From contig NC_064650.1 in NCBI RefSeq assembly GCF_001723175.1, forward strand, positions 2,294,001 through 2,358,000: DNA of 64,000 bases, read 5' to 3'. Of this stretch, positions 11,067 to 22,200 are shown in pieces; positions within the stretch are counted from its first letter, which is position 1; each line of letters opens with the position of its first letter. Source of the DNA: Penicillium oxalicum. Taxonomy: Eukaryota > Ascomycota > Eurotiomycetes > Eurotiales > Aspergillaceae. The translations under genes and the position numbers were made by a program. The notes beneath the pieces were generated by a model that searched no databases, was not told the DNA's origin, and saw only the letters and a program-made list of their open reading frames with translations.

Positions 11067-12784
11067 TCACTCCTTAAACAGCGCAATTTGAACGCCAGTT
11101 TTATTTGAAGGTCCCACCCGCATCACTCCAACATAAGGGTTCGGATCTCTGGCTTCAATCCTCTTGTAGACGCGCATCAGCCGAGCCAGGAAGTAGCTAG
11201 CTTCCGCTGTGACCAGCATCTGAGCGGGACAACGACGTGGACCTCCACCGAAGGGCACGAAGCTCCAGTAGGGCCGAAGATTCTCCCATCGCTCAGGCCG
11301 GAATTCCTCAACGTCAGGACCCCAGATATCTGGATCTCGATGGATGACATTCTTGTTAACCTGGACGACATCCCCCTTACGGACAAAGATTGGTTGCTTG
11401 CCATCTGGACCTCCACCCATGGGTAATGTGGTGTCATGGATGCACTTTCGCACCTGGGTCACACCATTGGGATAAAGGCGATGTGCTATTTTAAGTTGTG
11501 TAAGTTTATGAGATACTCATTTTGATAGAGTAGGAGGGTCGGGCAGAAATACTCACTCTCGTTCAAAATGCCAATGAGATATTTCATGTTTCGCAGTACC
11601 GAGAATGTCAACTCCACGTCGCCCAGCGCGAGTACCTCCTGCCGGCATTTCTCGTAAATCTCTGGATGACGGGCAAGATTCCAGAGGATATGGCTGATGA
11701 AGATGGAAGTGGTATCGTTATTGGGCACAAAGATCAAGCAGATCTGAGACCGGAGAGCCTCCTTGTCCTGAGGAAGATTGCTCGCCATGTACCACAGAAG
11801 ATCCTTGCGATCGGCTTGTTCGGGATCTTTCCCTTGGCTCTTGTATTCGTCGAGCTCTTTGTATGTTCGATCAATATGGCTGTTCAAATATTTGTGGACC
11901 ACGTCAACCGCATCGAGCCATGCCTGGTGACGGAAGAGCCAGATATACTTGTACCACTGGAGTCGAAGCCGAAGACCTCGGAGAACGTCCACCATGGCCC
12001 AGCAAATGGGCGCTCTCTCTGGGTAGACCAGAGACTCAATTGAATCTCCAAAGAGGGACTCAGTAGTCACATCAAGGAACTATGAACCACACCGGTTAGC
12101 TGTGTTTGAGTTCAAGCTTTTCCGAATTTCAATTCCAGCCCATGAGAAGAAAAGCGAACATACCCAACGTTGAATGAGTGGCTGAATATTGACCGTTTCG
12201 CCGTCCGCCGGCAGCAGATCCAGAATTCGGTCGACGTGAATGGACAGACGACTGGTATCCCTGAAGGTTTCCGGCTTGAAAAAGGGCTTGATCAGAAATC
12301 TACTGAATTCCCACTCATGCCCATCGACGGTATTGACGCCCTTGTCCGCGAATGGAGCAGTCGCCTTGTTATTGCGTCGCATCGGACCAACTGCAAAGTC
12401 CTGCCAGTTGATGGCGGACATACTTTTCATGTTCTCAGGTTCGATGGTGTAAATGAACCGAGTGCCGACAAAATTGACCAAAAAGGTCTTTGGTAGGTCT
12501 CGGTGCACCTTATTGAGCCAAACAAGAAAGTAGTCATTCTTCAAGGCTTTAGCCATACCGAGAACAATGTCGAAGCCGAAAAATGGGTCGCGATGAGGGT
12601 ATCGGGGGATCTTGCCACACCCATGCTGCTTGCGTTTGTGTTCGTACACAACCCAGTCAACAGCAATCATGCAGCAGGAATAAATGACCCATGCAGACAG
12701 GGCATATTTGATGCCATCGAGAAAAGTGGTGTGTTGAAGGAGAGTGGGCAAACTCTCCTTCGAAAACATGTGAAGCAGACTCAT
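11067..12784 (-). CDS. Cytochrome P450, CYP52-like
   Basis: Three exons on the reverse strand, 12164-12784, 11557-12079 and 11067-11485, give 520 residues. Exon joins restore [15 protein letters not shown] and the K-helix [11 protein letters not shown] (E-x-x-R). A membrane anchor lies near residues 25-45. The I-helix is PNNDTTS, PERF is FRPERW, and the heme site [14 protein letters not shown] has Cys at about 467; the C-P-A ending is typical of CYP52 and related fatty-acid/alkane hydroxylases. It starts 462 bases from the PKS-NRPS start in the opposite direction, so the two are likely co-expressed. A role on the polyketide side chain or the ring nitrogen/carbon is plausible; which P450 performs which step cannot be decided from sequence alone. 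Confidence 0.9.
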
Positions 12785-13246
12785 TCCTGTGGAAGATACT
12801 GGGGATAGGAGTGAGGGTACAGAAAGCCTTCACCCAGGGACCTATTCATTTTTCAGTCCTCTGAATCAGATGTTCGGCTCTTTCCTCTTTTAGGAAAAGT
12901 TGACGATTATCTGAGTATCGCGGAGTATAGCCGTGGTGGAAATCCCGGGGACTGAACGTAATCCCGTGGATTCCCCGTAATCCCGCCCAATATCCCGCCA
13001 CGCCGCGTTCGCCGCCGTCGCCCCCGTCCACTGCAGCAATTAGGGCTTCGTGCATGACCCACTATTCTCCACGGTAAGACATAGCTAGGATGTTATACAT
13101 AGATGATCTAGATAGACATAGACCAGGTCCTGTAATTGAACAACCTCTCAGTCGACATACACCAGGAAAACCACAAGGCAGACTTCAGAGGCATACCACC
13201 TTCCTTGTACCTCTTCACACCCACATTCACATACCACTCGCCCAAC
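12785..13246. promoter_or_regulatory. Bidirectional promoter of P450 and PKS-NRPS
   Basis: 462 bases between divergent start codons. A GC-rich stretch at 12941-12997 contains four ATCCCG elements. The in-frame sequence just before the chosen PKS ATG at 13247 stays open further upstream but has no ATG and does not look like PKS sequence. Confidence 0.6.
12941..12997. promoter_or_regulatory. Four ATCCCG elements (CGGGAT on the minus strand)
   Basis: ATCCCG begins at 12942, 12961, 12980 and 12992, giving spacings of 19, 19 and 12 bases. Two copies (12959-12966 and 12978-12985) extend to the identical 8-mer TAATCCCG. The CGG core and regular spacing fit an array of Zn2Cys6 binding sites between the two core genes. 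The regulator at 28391-30546 is the obvious candidate binder, but no binding is shown. Confidence 0.45.
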
Positions 13247-16200
13247 ATGCAAGACTTGATTGCTATTGTTGGTTCTGCCTGTCGATTTCCCGGGCAATCA
13301 GATAGCCCCTCAAAACTATGGGCTCAATTAAGGGACCCCGTCGATCTTCGCAAGACATTCTCCTCTGAAAGATTGAACCTTGCTCGATTCTACCACCCCG
13401 ATGGAGAACATCACGGCAGCACAGATGTACAAGGCATCTCGTACTTGCTGTCAGAGGATCCCCGTCAGTTTGATGCCTCCTTCTTCAATATCAACCCCCG
13501 CGAGGCGGAGGGAATGGATCCTCAACAAAGGCTGCTGCTGGAGACGGCCTACGAAGCCCTTGAAGCTGCTGGATATTCACTGGAGGCCATGAACGGCTCG
13601 AAGACTTCTGTTCACGTCGGTGTGATGAACACAGATTTCAGCAACATTCAGCTTCGAGATTCAGAAGTACTACCGACGTACAACGCCACAGGAACATCAA
13701 TAAGCATTCTTTCGAATCGACTGTCATACTTTTTCAACTTAAAGGGCCCTTCAGTGACTGTTGACACGGCTTGCTCTAGCTCATTAGTGGCCCTGCATCA
13801 AGCCGTCCAAGGCCTTCACGCCGGTGACGCAAGCTCTGCCATTGTCGCCGGTGCCAATTTGATTTTTGATCCTGCCATGTATATCGCGGAATCAAGCTTA
13901 CACATGCTATCCCCGGACTCATGCTCGAGGATGTGGGATAAAGATGCCAATGGATATGCTCGCGGAGAAGGTTTTGGAGTATTGGTTCTCAAGCCACTGA
14001 GCCGAGCCATCATGGATGGGGATCATATCGAGGCTGTCATCCGCAGCACAGGCGTCAACTCCGATGGCCGTACCAAGGGCATCACGATGCCCAATGCTGC
14101 ATCTCAAACCGAGCTCATCCGACAAACATACCGAAATGCAGGTCTCGACCCTGTCGTTGATCGATGCCAGTATTTCGAATGCCACGGAACAGGTACCGCG
14201 GCAGGAGATCCGATAGAAGCCCGCGCGGTCCACGACGCATTCTTTCCCGCCGAAACAAACACGGCTTCAGATCCACCTATACCCGACGGTAAGCTGTACG
14301 TCGGATCCGTGAAGACAATTATTGGCCATCTCGAAGGTTGTGCGGGCATTGCCGGAGTCCTCAAAGCTGTCCTCGCCATCAAGAATCGTGTCATTCCTCC
14401 CAATTTGCATTTTCATGAGCCAAATCCTCAGGTCCTTCCATTTTGCGCCCGTCTTGAAATTCCAACAGTCCCCATACCATGGCCGGATACTGGCAGAGCT
14501 CCCATGCGCGCAAGTGTCAACAGCTTTGGATTTGGTGGCACCAACGCCCACGCCATCATCGAAGGATACGATGCATTGAGCAACCCAGTGAGAGAGACAA
14601 CGATATCGCCTGATGATCGATTCATCGGACCACTCTTGTTTTCTGCCCACTCCAGCACATCTCTGGTTGCGAATGTCAGAAATATGGCCGAGCGGATCAG
14701 ATCGGACGATTCAATCGATTTGGAAAGACTGGTGTGGACACTGCATGCTCGGCGGAGCGTCTTACCCACCAAAGTATTCTTTACAGGCGGCACAGTGCAG
14801 CGATTGCTCAATTTTATGGATCGATTTGTGACAGAGTCAGAAGAATCCACCAGTTCGTCAGCCGGAGTCAAATATCAGCCACTAAATCCGGCCGAGGCGC
14901 CCGGAATCCTTGGTATTTTCACAGGCCAAGGCGCGCAATGGGCTTCAATGGGCTCCGCGCTATTTCAGCAAAATATTGTATTCCGGAAAGCTATTGAACG
15001 ATGCCAGGCTGCGTTGACCAGGCTAGCTGACGGCCCCGAGTGGTCCTTGGTGGACGAGCTCACCAAAGGAGCAGCTGAATCTCGCATTGGGGAAGCAGCC
15101 TTATCACAGCCACTCTGTACCGCTCTTCAGATCGGTTTAGTGGACATGTTGAAGTCCGCGGGTATCTACCTCCATGCTGTTGTGGGCCATTCCTCTGGCG
15201 AGATTGCCGCCGTGTACGCCGCGGAGATGATCAATGCAGAGGATGCCATCAAGATAGCGTACTATCGAGGATACTACGCCAAGCTCGCCGGCGGGGCAAA
15301 GGGACAAGCTGGACGTATGATGGCAACTGCTATGTCTTTTGATGAAGCCGAGGAGTTCTGTGCCCGACCTGAATGGCGTGGTCGTCTTGTGGCTGCTGCA
15401 AGCAACTCCCCACAGAGTGTCACCCTTTCTGGGGATATCGACGCCATCGAAGAAGCAATGCAAATGTTTGAGGCTGAGAAGAAATTTGCACGGATCCTGA
15501 GGACCGATACTGCTTACCACTCCGACCACATGCAACCTTGTGCTGAGCCATACCTGAAGGCGTTGCAAGCCTGCCAGATTAAGGTGAAAAAGCCCCGAAA
15601 AGACTGCGTGTGGATATCCAGCGTCCGTGGTGATGTTGAATTGCTTGAAGGAGACCTCTCAAGCTTGGCTGACCAGTACTGGGTTGATAACATGTGCAAC
15701 GCAGTTCTTTTCTCGCAAGCTGTTGAGGCCTCGATCTGGAATGGAGGTCCCTTCGATGTGGCTGTTGAACTGGGCCCGCACCCAGCACTCAAAGGCCCAG
15801 TGGAGCAAACTATAAAGGCAGTCTACGGTCCCGTACCAGCCTATGCTGGGCTCATGCGACGTGGAGACAATGAGATTGAGGCATTTTCCGGTGGAGTTGG
15901 ATTTGTTTGGTCGCGTCTGGGGCCAAAATATGTCGACATGATTGGATATCGTAAAGGGTACCAGGGCGCTGACCTTCTGCGACCACAGGTGTTGAAAGAC
16001 CTGCCACCATACTCTTGGGATCACAGCAAGCAATACTGGAAGGAATCCCGGATCTCTCGTCAATATCGACTGCGACAAGATACTCCTCACGATTTATTAG
16101 GTCGTCGAGTTCCCGATGACACCGATGACAGCCGCAGATGGAGAAATGTCCTGCGACTCAATGAGTTATCCTGGATCAAGGGTCACGTTTTCCAGGGACA

Positions 16201-19200
16201 GGTCCTCTTCCCTGGAGCTGGTTACGTGGCTATGGCTCTCGAAGCAGCACGAGCCCTCGCTGATGGTCGCCCGGTCAAGCTGTTCGAAATCGAGGATGTG
16301 TCGCTGCGCCGTGCCTTGGTCATTCCAGAGCAAGGAAGTGTCGAAACTGTCTTTGCTACTAAAAGCTTAGACGCAAAAAATGGAAGAAAAGTCACCGATC
16401 GATTGGAGGCAGAGTTCTCGTGTTATTTCTGCTCCGCCGATGGCATCGAGCCGTTGGCAAAAGCATGCACAGGTCGCCTCATCATCAACTTTGGCAATCC
16501 AGTAGCAGATGTCTTGCCGCAAAGGACTCGACTCCCAGCAAACAACGTTCCAGTCGACATGGGGAGATTTTACGATGCCATGAGCAACGTTGGTCTGGAT
16601 TATCAGGGCATTTTCCGTGGCCTTGTTTCCGGCAAGCGATCTCTTGGCTGCTCATCAGTCAAGGCTACTTGGGGCTCGGATATGCAGATTGACGAATATG
16701 TGATCAATCCTGGTTTCTTGGATGTTGCGTTCCAGTCTCTTTACACAGCATTCTCATCGCCTGCTAGTGGAGAAATTTGGGCCCCCTACTTACCCATCCA
16801 CATCGAAAGACTGGCTGTGAACCCAAATGTGTCCTACCGAGCGGCAGATCTCGAGACTGAGATGGAGGCAGACGCATTCGTCACAACTGCAAACTCCACA
16901 CTCCTCAAAGGTGATATCCAGCTTTACAGATACGAATCTCAGCATGCTAGCCTGCAGGTGGAAGGAATCTCAATGAAATCAATGTCTGAACCACAGCCAG
17001 AGAATGATAGATGCTTGTTCTCTGAGACGGTCTGGGGTCCTGATGTCTCTACAGGCGTCACTGAAGTGGCCAGTCGCACAGTCGAAGATGACATTGATCT
17101 GGTAGAGGCTCTTGATCGAGTATCCTTATTCTACTGGCGAAAGCTTGTGGAAGAGGCTGGCACGGAGATTTCCCACTTCCAGTGGTTCCATCAACGCATG
17201 TTTGACGCCATCGGTTTTCAGATCGCCTCCGTGCGCGACGGGCAGCATCCCATCGCGAAAGCCACTTGGCTCGAGGATGACTGGAGTACTATCCTCACCG
17301 TGAGCGAGCCTTACAAACATCGCACGGATATGCGACTCATCCACGCAGTTGGCGAGAATCTGCTATCTGTCGTACGCGGTGACACACAGCTGCTGGAAGT
17401 TATGGTCCAGGATGACATGCTCAACCGCTTCTATATGGAGGGTTATGGCTTTTCTGTCATTAACAACGCGGTCTCAGACGCTCTGGAGCAGATTACTTTC
17501 AAATATCCGCATGCCAACATCTTGGAAATCGGAGCTGGTACCGGTGGAACAACCCGAAGTATCCTTGATCGAATCGGCACCCGCTACGGATCTTACACAT
17601 ACACAGACATCTCCCCGGCCTTCTTCAAAGCGGCAGCTGACAAATTTGAGGATGCCAGAGGGAAGATACAGTTCAGAGTTCTGGATGTGGAAAAGGACGT
17701 TGGTCCCCAAGGCTTCGAAGAGTGCAGTTACGACATTATTGTCGCCGCGAATGTCCTTCACGCCACACGAAAGCTTGAAGAAACCATGAACCATGTTCGG
17801 ACTTTGCTCAAACCTGGTGGATATCTGGTTCTGATGGAAATAACTGGCCCACATGTCTTACGGACACAGTTCATCATGGGTGGTCTTCCAGGGTGGTGGT
17901 ACGGCGTCGATGACGAACGCGTACTGTCGCCCGCCATATCAGATCAACAATGGAGCCGGCTTCTTCTCGATACTGGATTCTCTGGCTTGGATTGCTTGAA
18001 GCCGGACATGTTGGATGGTGAAAAACACTCATTTTCCCTAATGGTGAGCCAGGCTGTTGATGAGAAGACAAAAATGTTCCGGAATCCATTTTTGTCGACG
18101 GGCATTACTCCATCAGGAAGTCTTTTGATTATTGGAGGTCGAACGCACAAAACTTCACAGATGATTGAGGAAGTCCGTCACTACCTTTCCGTCTGGGAGA
18201 CTAGTGTAATGGATTGGGATAGCATTCAAACGAAGCAGGAAGGCCAACTGGCTCAGTTCGAAAACATCATTTGCCTCGAGGAGCTCGATCAGCCATTGTT
18301 CTCCACAACCATCACCGACGAGACGCTTCTGGCGCTACAAAAGGTGTTCAACGGAACAAAGAATGTTGTTTGGGCCATTTCCAATGCTGATAATGAGAAT
18401 CCCCATGTCAACATGACAGTTGGCATTGGACGAGCATTGAGAACCGAGATTCCTGGGCTGAATCTCCAATTTGTTGATGTTGATTCTTTTGACGATGCGC
18501 CAACGTGCGCTCAGCAACTTTCACGCATGTTGCTCCAGCTGGTGATTGGGTCATTGTGCCTGACCGAGAAGGCGCTGTGGACAACTGAGCCGGAAGTTCG
18601 TGTTCAAGATGGGCGACAACTGATTCCCCGTGTTCTTCCTATAGCGTCCATGAACAAGACGTACAACGCAAATCGGCGTGCAATCACCGATTTCATTGAT
18701 CTCGAAACAACGTGCGTGTCTTTGAAGGATACTGCAGGCTCAATGAGTCTGGTACGAGGAGCATCTCTGCTAGGCGAGCCTGTACAGAGTGACCATGAGC
18801 GGCTCCGAGTTCACTTTTCTCTCGCCTTGGCGGTCTCTGGCGGTTCGGCATACTATTTGTGTAGTGGAATTTTGTGTGAAAACCAACTTCCGGCCCTGGC
18901 GCTCTCCACTAACAACGCAAACATCATCGATATTCCCAAGAACATGATCTCGATCTTGGATTTAGATGAGCCTTGTGGTGCCGCAACGCTAGAAGCAACG
19001 GCTCTCCACCTACTGGCGAGAAACATCTGCAGTCATCTTTCGACATCGAGTCAAACGCTCGTCTATCAACCTAGCCCCGAGTTTGCCCAAGCCTTGCTGT
19101 CGACGGGCTGTCGATTCTTATTTGTTACCACGAACAAAGAGAGCCCCTCGAGCAACTGGACCTACTTCCACCCGAGGGCGTCTCGTCGTGAGATTGAGTC

Positions 19201-22200
19201 CATTCTGCCAAAGGCTCTTGACACATTCATCGACTGCACTGGCGAAGTGCCTGGGAACTTGAAATCGTGTCTTCCCACAAACTGCAACATAATAAATACC
19301 GAGTTCCATCAGCTTGATGCCAAAAATCTGGAACCTGCGTACTCTGCAGCTGTTGCAAACTCTAGCTACTCGTGTGGTCGAAAGAGCATTCAGATCGGAG
19401 ACCTCCCCTTGCGCACACCTCCCAGCCCCGAGCCAGTGGACTGGAGAGGCGTTAAGTCTGTGAATATTTCTCTCCAGCCACTGATCATGAACCAAATCTT
19501 CTCGCCAGACGCTACTTATCTCCTTGCTGGCATGACAGGCGACCTTGGTCTTTCGCTATGCCGCTGGATGGTTCAAAATGGTGCCCGACACATCGCTTTG
19601 ACAAGCCGGAATCCAAACGTAGACGAGGAGTTATTGCAAAGTATGCGTCAAGGCAATAGCGATATCCGAGTCTTCCAGAATGATATCACCGACCGAGATG
19701 CTGTCCGCAATCTGATAGATGAAATCAGAGAGTCAATGCCACGCATTGCTGGTGTTTTCAATGCATGCATGGTCCTTCGAGATGGACTCTTTTCAGAGAT
19801 GGACACTGACACGCTCAACAACACTCTGAAGCCAAAAGTTGATGGTTCAAAGATACTTGATGAGATATTCCAGGATGATACCCTTGACTTTTTTGTTCTT
19901 TTCTCGTCCCTGGCAAGTATCATCGGCAATGCGGGACAGTCCAATTACCATGCTGCAAACATGTTCCTTTCTGGTCTTGCCAACAATCGACGTAAAAAGG
20001 GTCTTGCAGCGTCTGTCTTGCATATTGGCCTGGTCACCGATGTGGGCTATGTTGCTCGTCGAGGCCAAGCAATGGAGGAGCGGCTCCGGAGGTTGTTCTT
20101 CCTTCCTTTGTCTGAATCGGACATCCACCACGCGATGGCAGAGACCATTTTGGCAAGTCCAGCTCGCAGTGCACGCCAGCACGAGATCATTCTGGGCTTA
20201 GAACCGTTTGTTGATTCGGCCAGTGCAACGAAAAGGCCTCCCTGGGAACACAATCCTAAGTTCTCACATTATGTGTCCCGGCCACTGCTAGACGAGAGAA
20301 CGACGAGTGCGGCATCAGAATCGGCGACAGATGTGAAACAACTGTTGAAGACGGCGGTTTCCGCTGAGGCCGTCACTCCTGCAGTCCAGGAAGCATTTGC
20401 CAGAAAGCTTGAATCTATGATGCAGCTCCCTATCAACAGCGTCAATCTCAACGTTCCCCTGATCGATTTGGGATGTGACTCTCTGCTTGCAATTGAAATT
20501 CGACGCTGGTTTATCAAAGAGGTCGGCATTGACGTTCCAGTCCTTAAGGTCTTGTCCGGTGACACCACAGCTCAAATCTGCGAAGATGCTGTTTCGCAAT
20601 TCTTGGCTCTACAGCTTGAAAAGAAAGACGCGGTGCCATGCGACTCAGCAGAGCAACTCAAGACAGAGCCTCTGATTCTCAGCGATGCCTCTGACAAAGT
20701 TGAGAGCGCAAATGGGGACTCCGAAACTATTAGCCAAGGCGATGATTCTCGAGGAAACTTCTCCTCGTCTTCAAGTAGTCACACAAGCCCGAGTCTCCAA
20801 GCTGTCACCACTAGTACCAAGTCAGGTACGCCAGCACTACTGGATGAAGACACAGAGCCTCTTGATTTGGTGTCCAAGAGGGCTATCATTCGCGCAGGCC
20901 GGGCCTCTTTCGCACAGTCCAGACTCTGGTTCCTGACGCAGTATCTCCATGATCCGACAACGTACAATGTCACAGTGCGTTACGATGTCAAGGGGGAAAT
21001 ACCAGTCTCACGAATTGTAAATGCACTGCATACAACCATCCGTCATCACCAGTCCCTTCAAACATGCTTTTATATGGACGCAGACAAAGAAACTTTGATG
21101 CAAGCAGTCCTCTCGCCGCCTCACACTTCCGTCAAAACAGTCCTTTCTAGAAACGAGCAGACCATCAACGACGAGTACGAATCTTTGCGTTGTCGTGTTT
21201 GGAATCTCGAAAGGGCGGAAACCTTCGCGGCCACTATTGTCTCTGTATCGCCTGAACAGCATACCGTCATCTTCGGGTACCATCACATCATAATGGATGG
21301 AGTGAGCTGGCATCTTTTCTTGCGAGATCTGAACCTCGCTTTTTGCCTTCGATCGTTGCCTTCGGTTGAAACAGAATACATCGACTGGTCAGAGAAACAA
21401 TTTCAGGCAGCTCAGGGAAGAGATTTCAGCAGACAGCTTGAATACTGGCGTAAGAGGCACTGTCCTCCGCCTTCTGTCATGCCATTGTTGCCCATGGCTC
21501 GGACAGATTGCCGTAAGCCGCTGACCACATATGAAAGCCACGTTGTCGGCGCGGAAATTGACCGAGATCTTGTCTTGCACATCCGGCAGGTCAGCCAAAC
21601 TTTGCGTGTGACGCCTTTCCATTTCCATCTGGCTGTGATTCAAGCCATCCTCAGTCGCTTGCTAGATATGGAAGATCTTTGCATTGGCGTGGCGGATGCG
21701 AACCGAACCAGCGAAGCTCATTCGGGAACTGTTGGGTTTTTCTTGAATCTCCTCCCCGTCCGATTTAATACGAAGAGAGGCAGCACATTTCAAGAGCTCG
21801 TTTCCTCGGTCAGGGGCACGGTTCTCGAAGCTCTCGCCAACTCAGAGGCGCCGTTCGATCTCATTCTCGAGGATCTGAAGATTGTGCGAAGCTCAGAATA
21901 CAGTCCCTTATTCCAGGTTGCTGTCAACTACCGCATGGGGGCAATGCTCCAAGTTCCTCTCGGAGACAGCATGATGGAGATGATGTTTGCCGATGACGCA
22001 AAGAATCCTTACGACATCAGCTTCGGGATCACGGAGACGGCCACGGGCTCCTGTTTGCTGGAACTGACTAGCCAAAAAGAACTGTACACGAAGGAGTCGA
22101 CTCAGCTCTTTTTGCAGATGTACATTGATGTTCTCCGCGCTGCATCTCAAGATCCCTCGCTTCCTGTTAGCCAGCTACCGGTCACCATTAAAACGCTAAA

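Noticed and set aside
13136..13246. 37-codon N-terminal extension of the PKS-NRPS frame
   Set aside because: The frame is open, but begins at a TTG rather than ATG, and the sequence before MQDLIAIVG has no KS-like content. ATG at 13247 gives the standard start.
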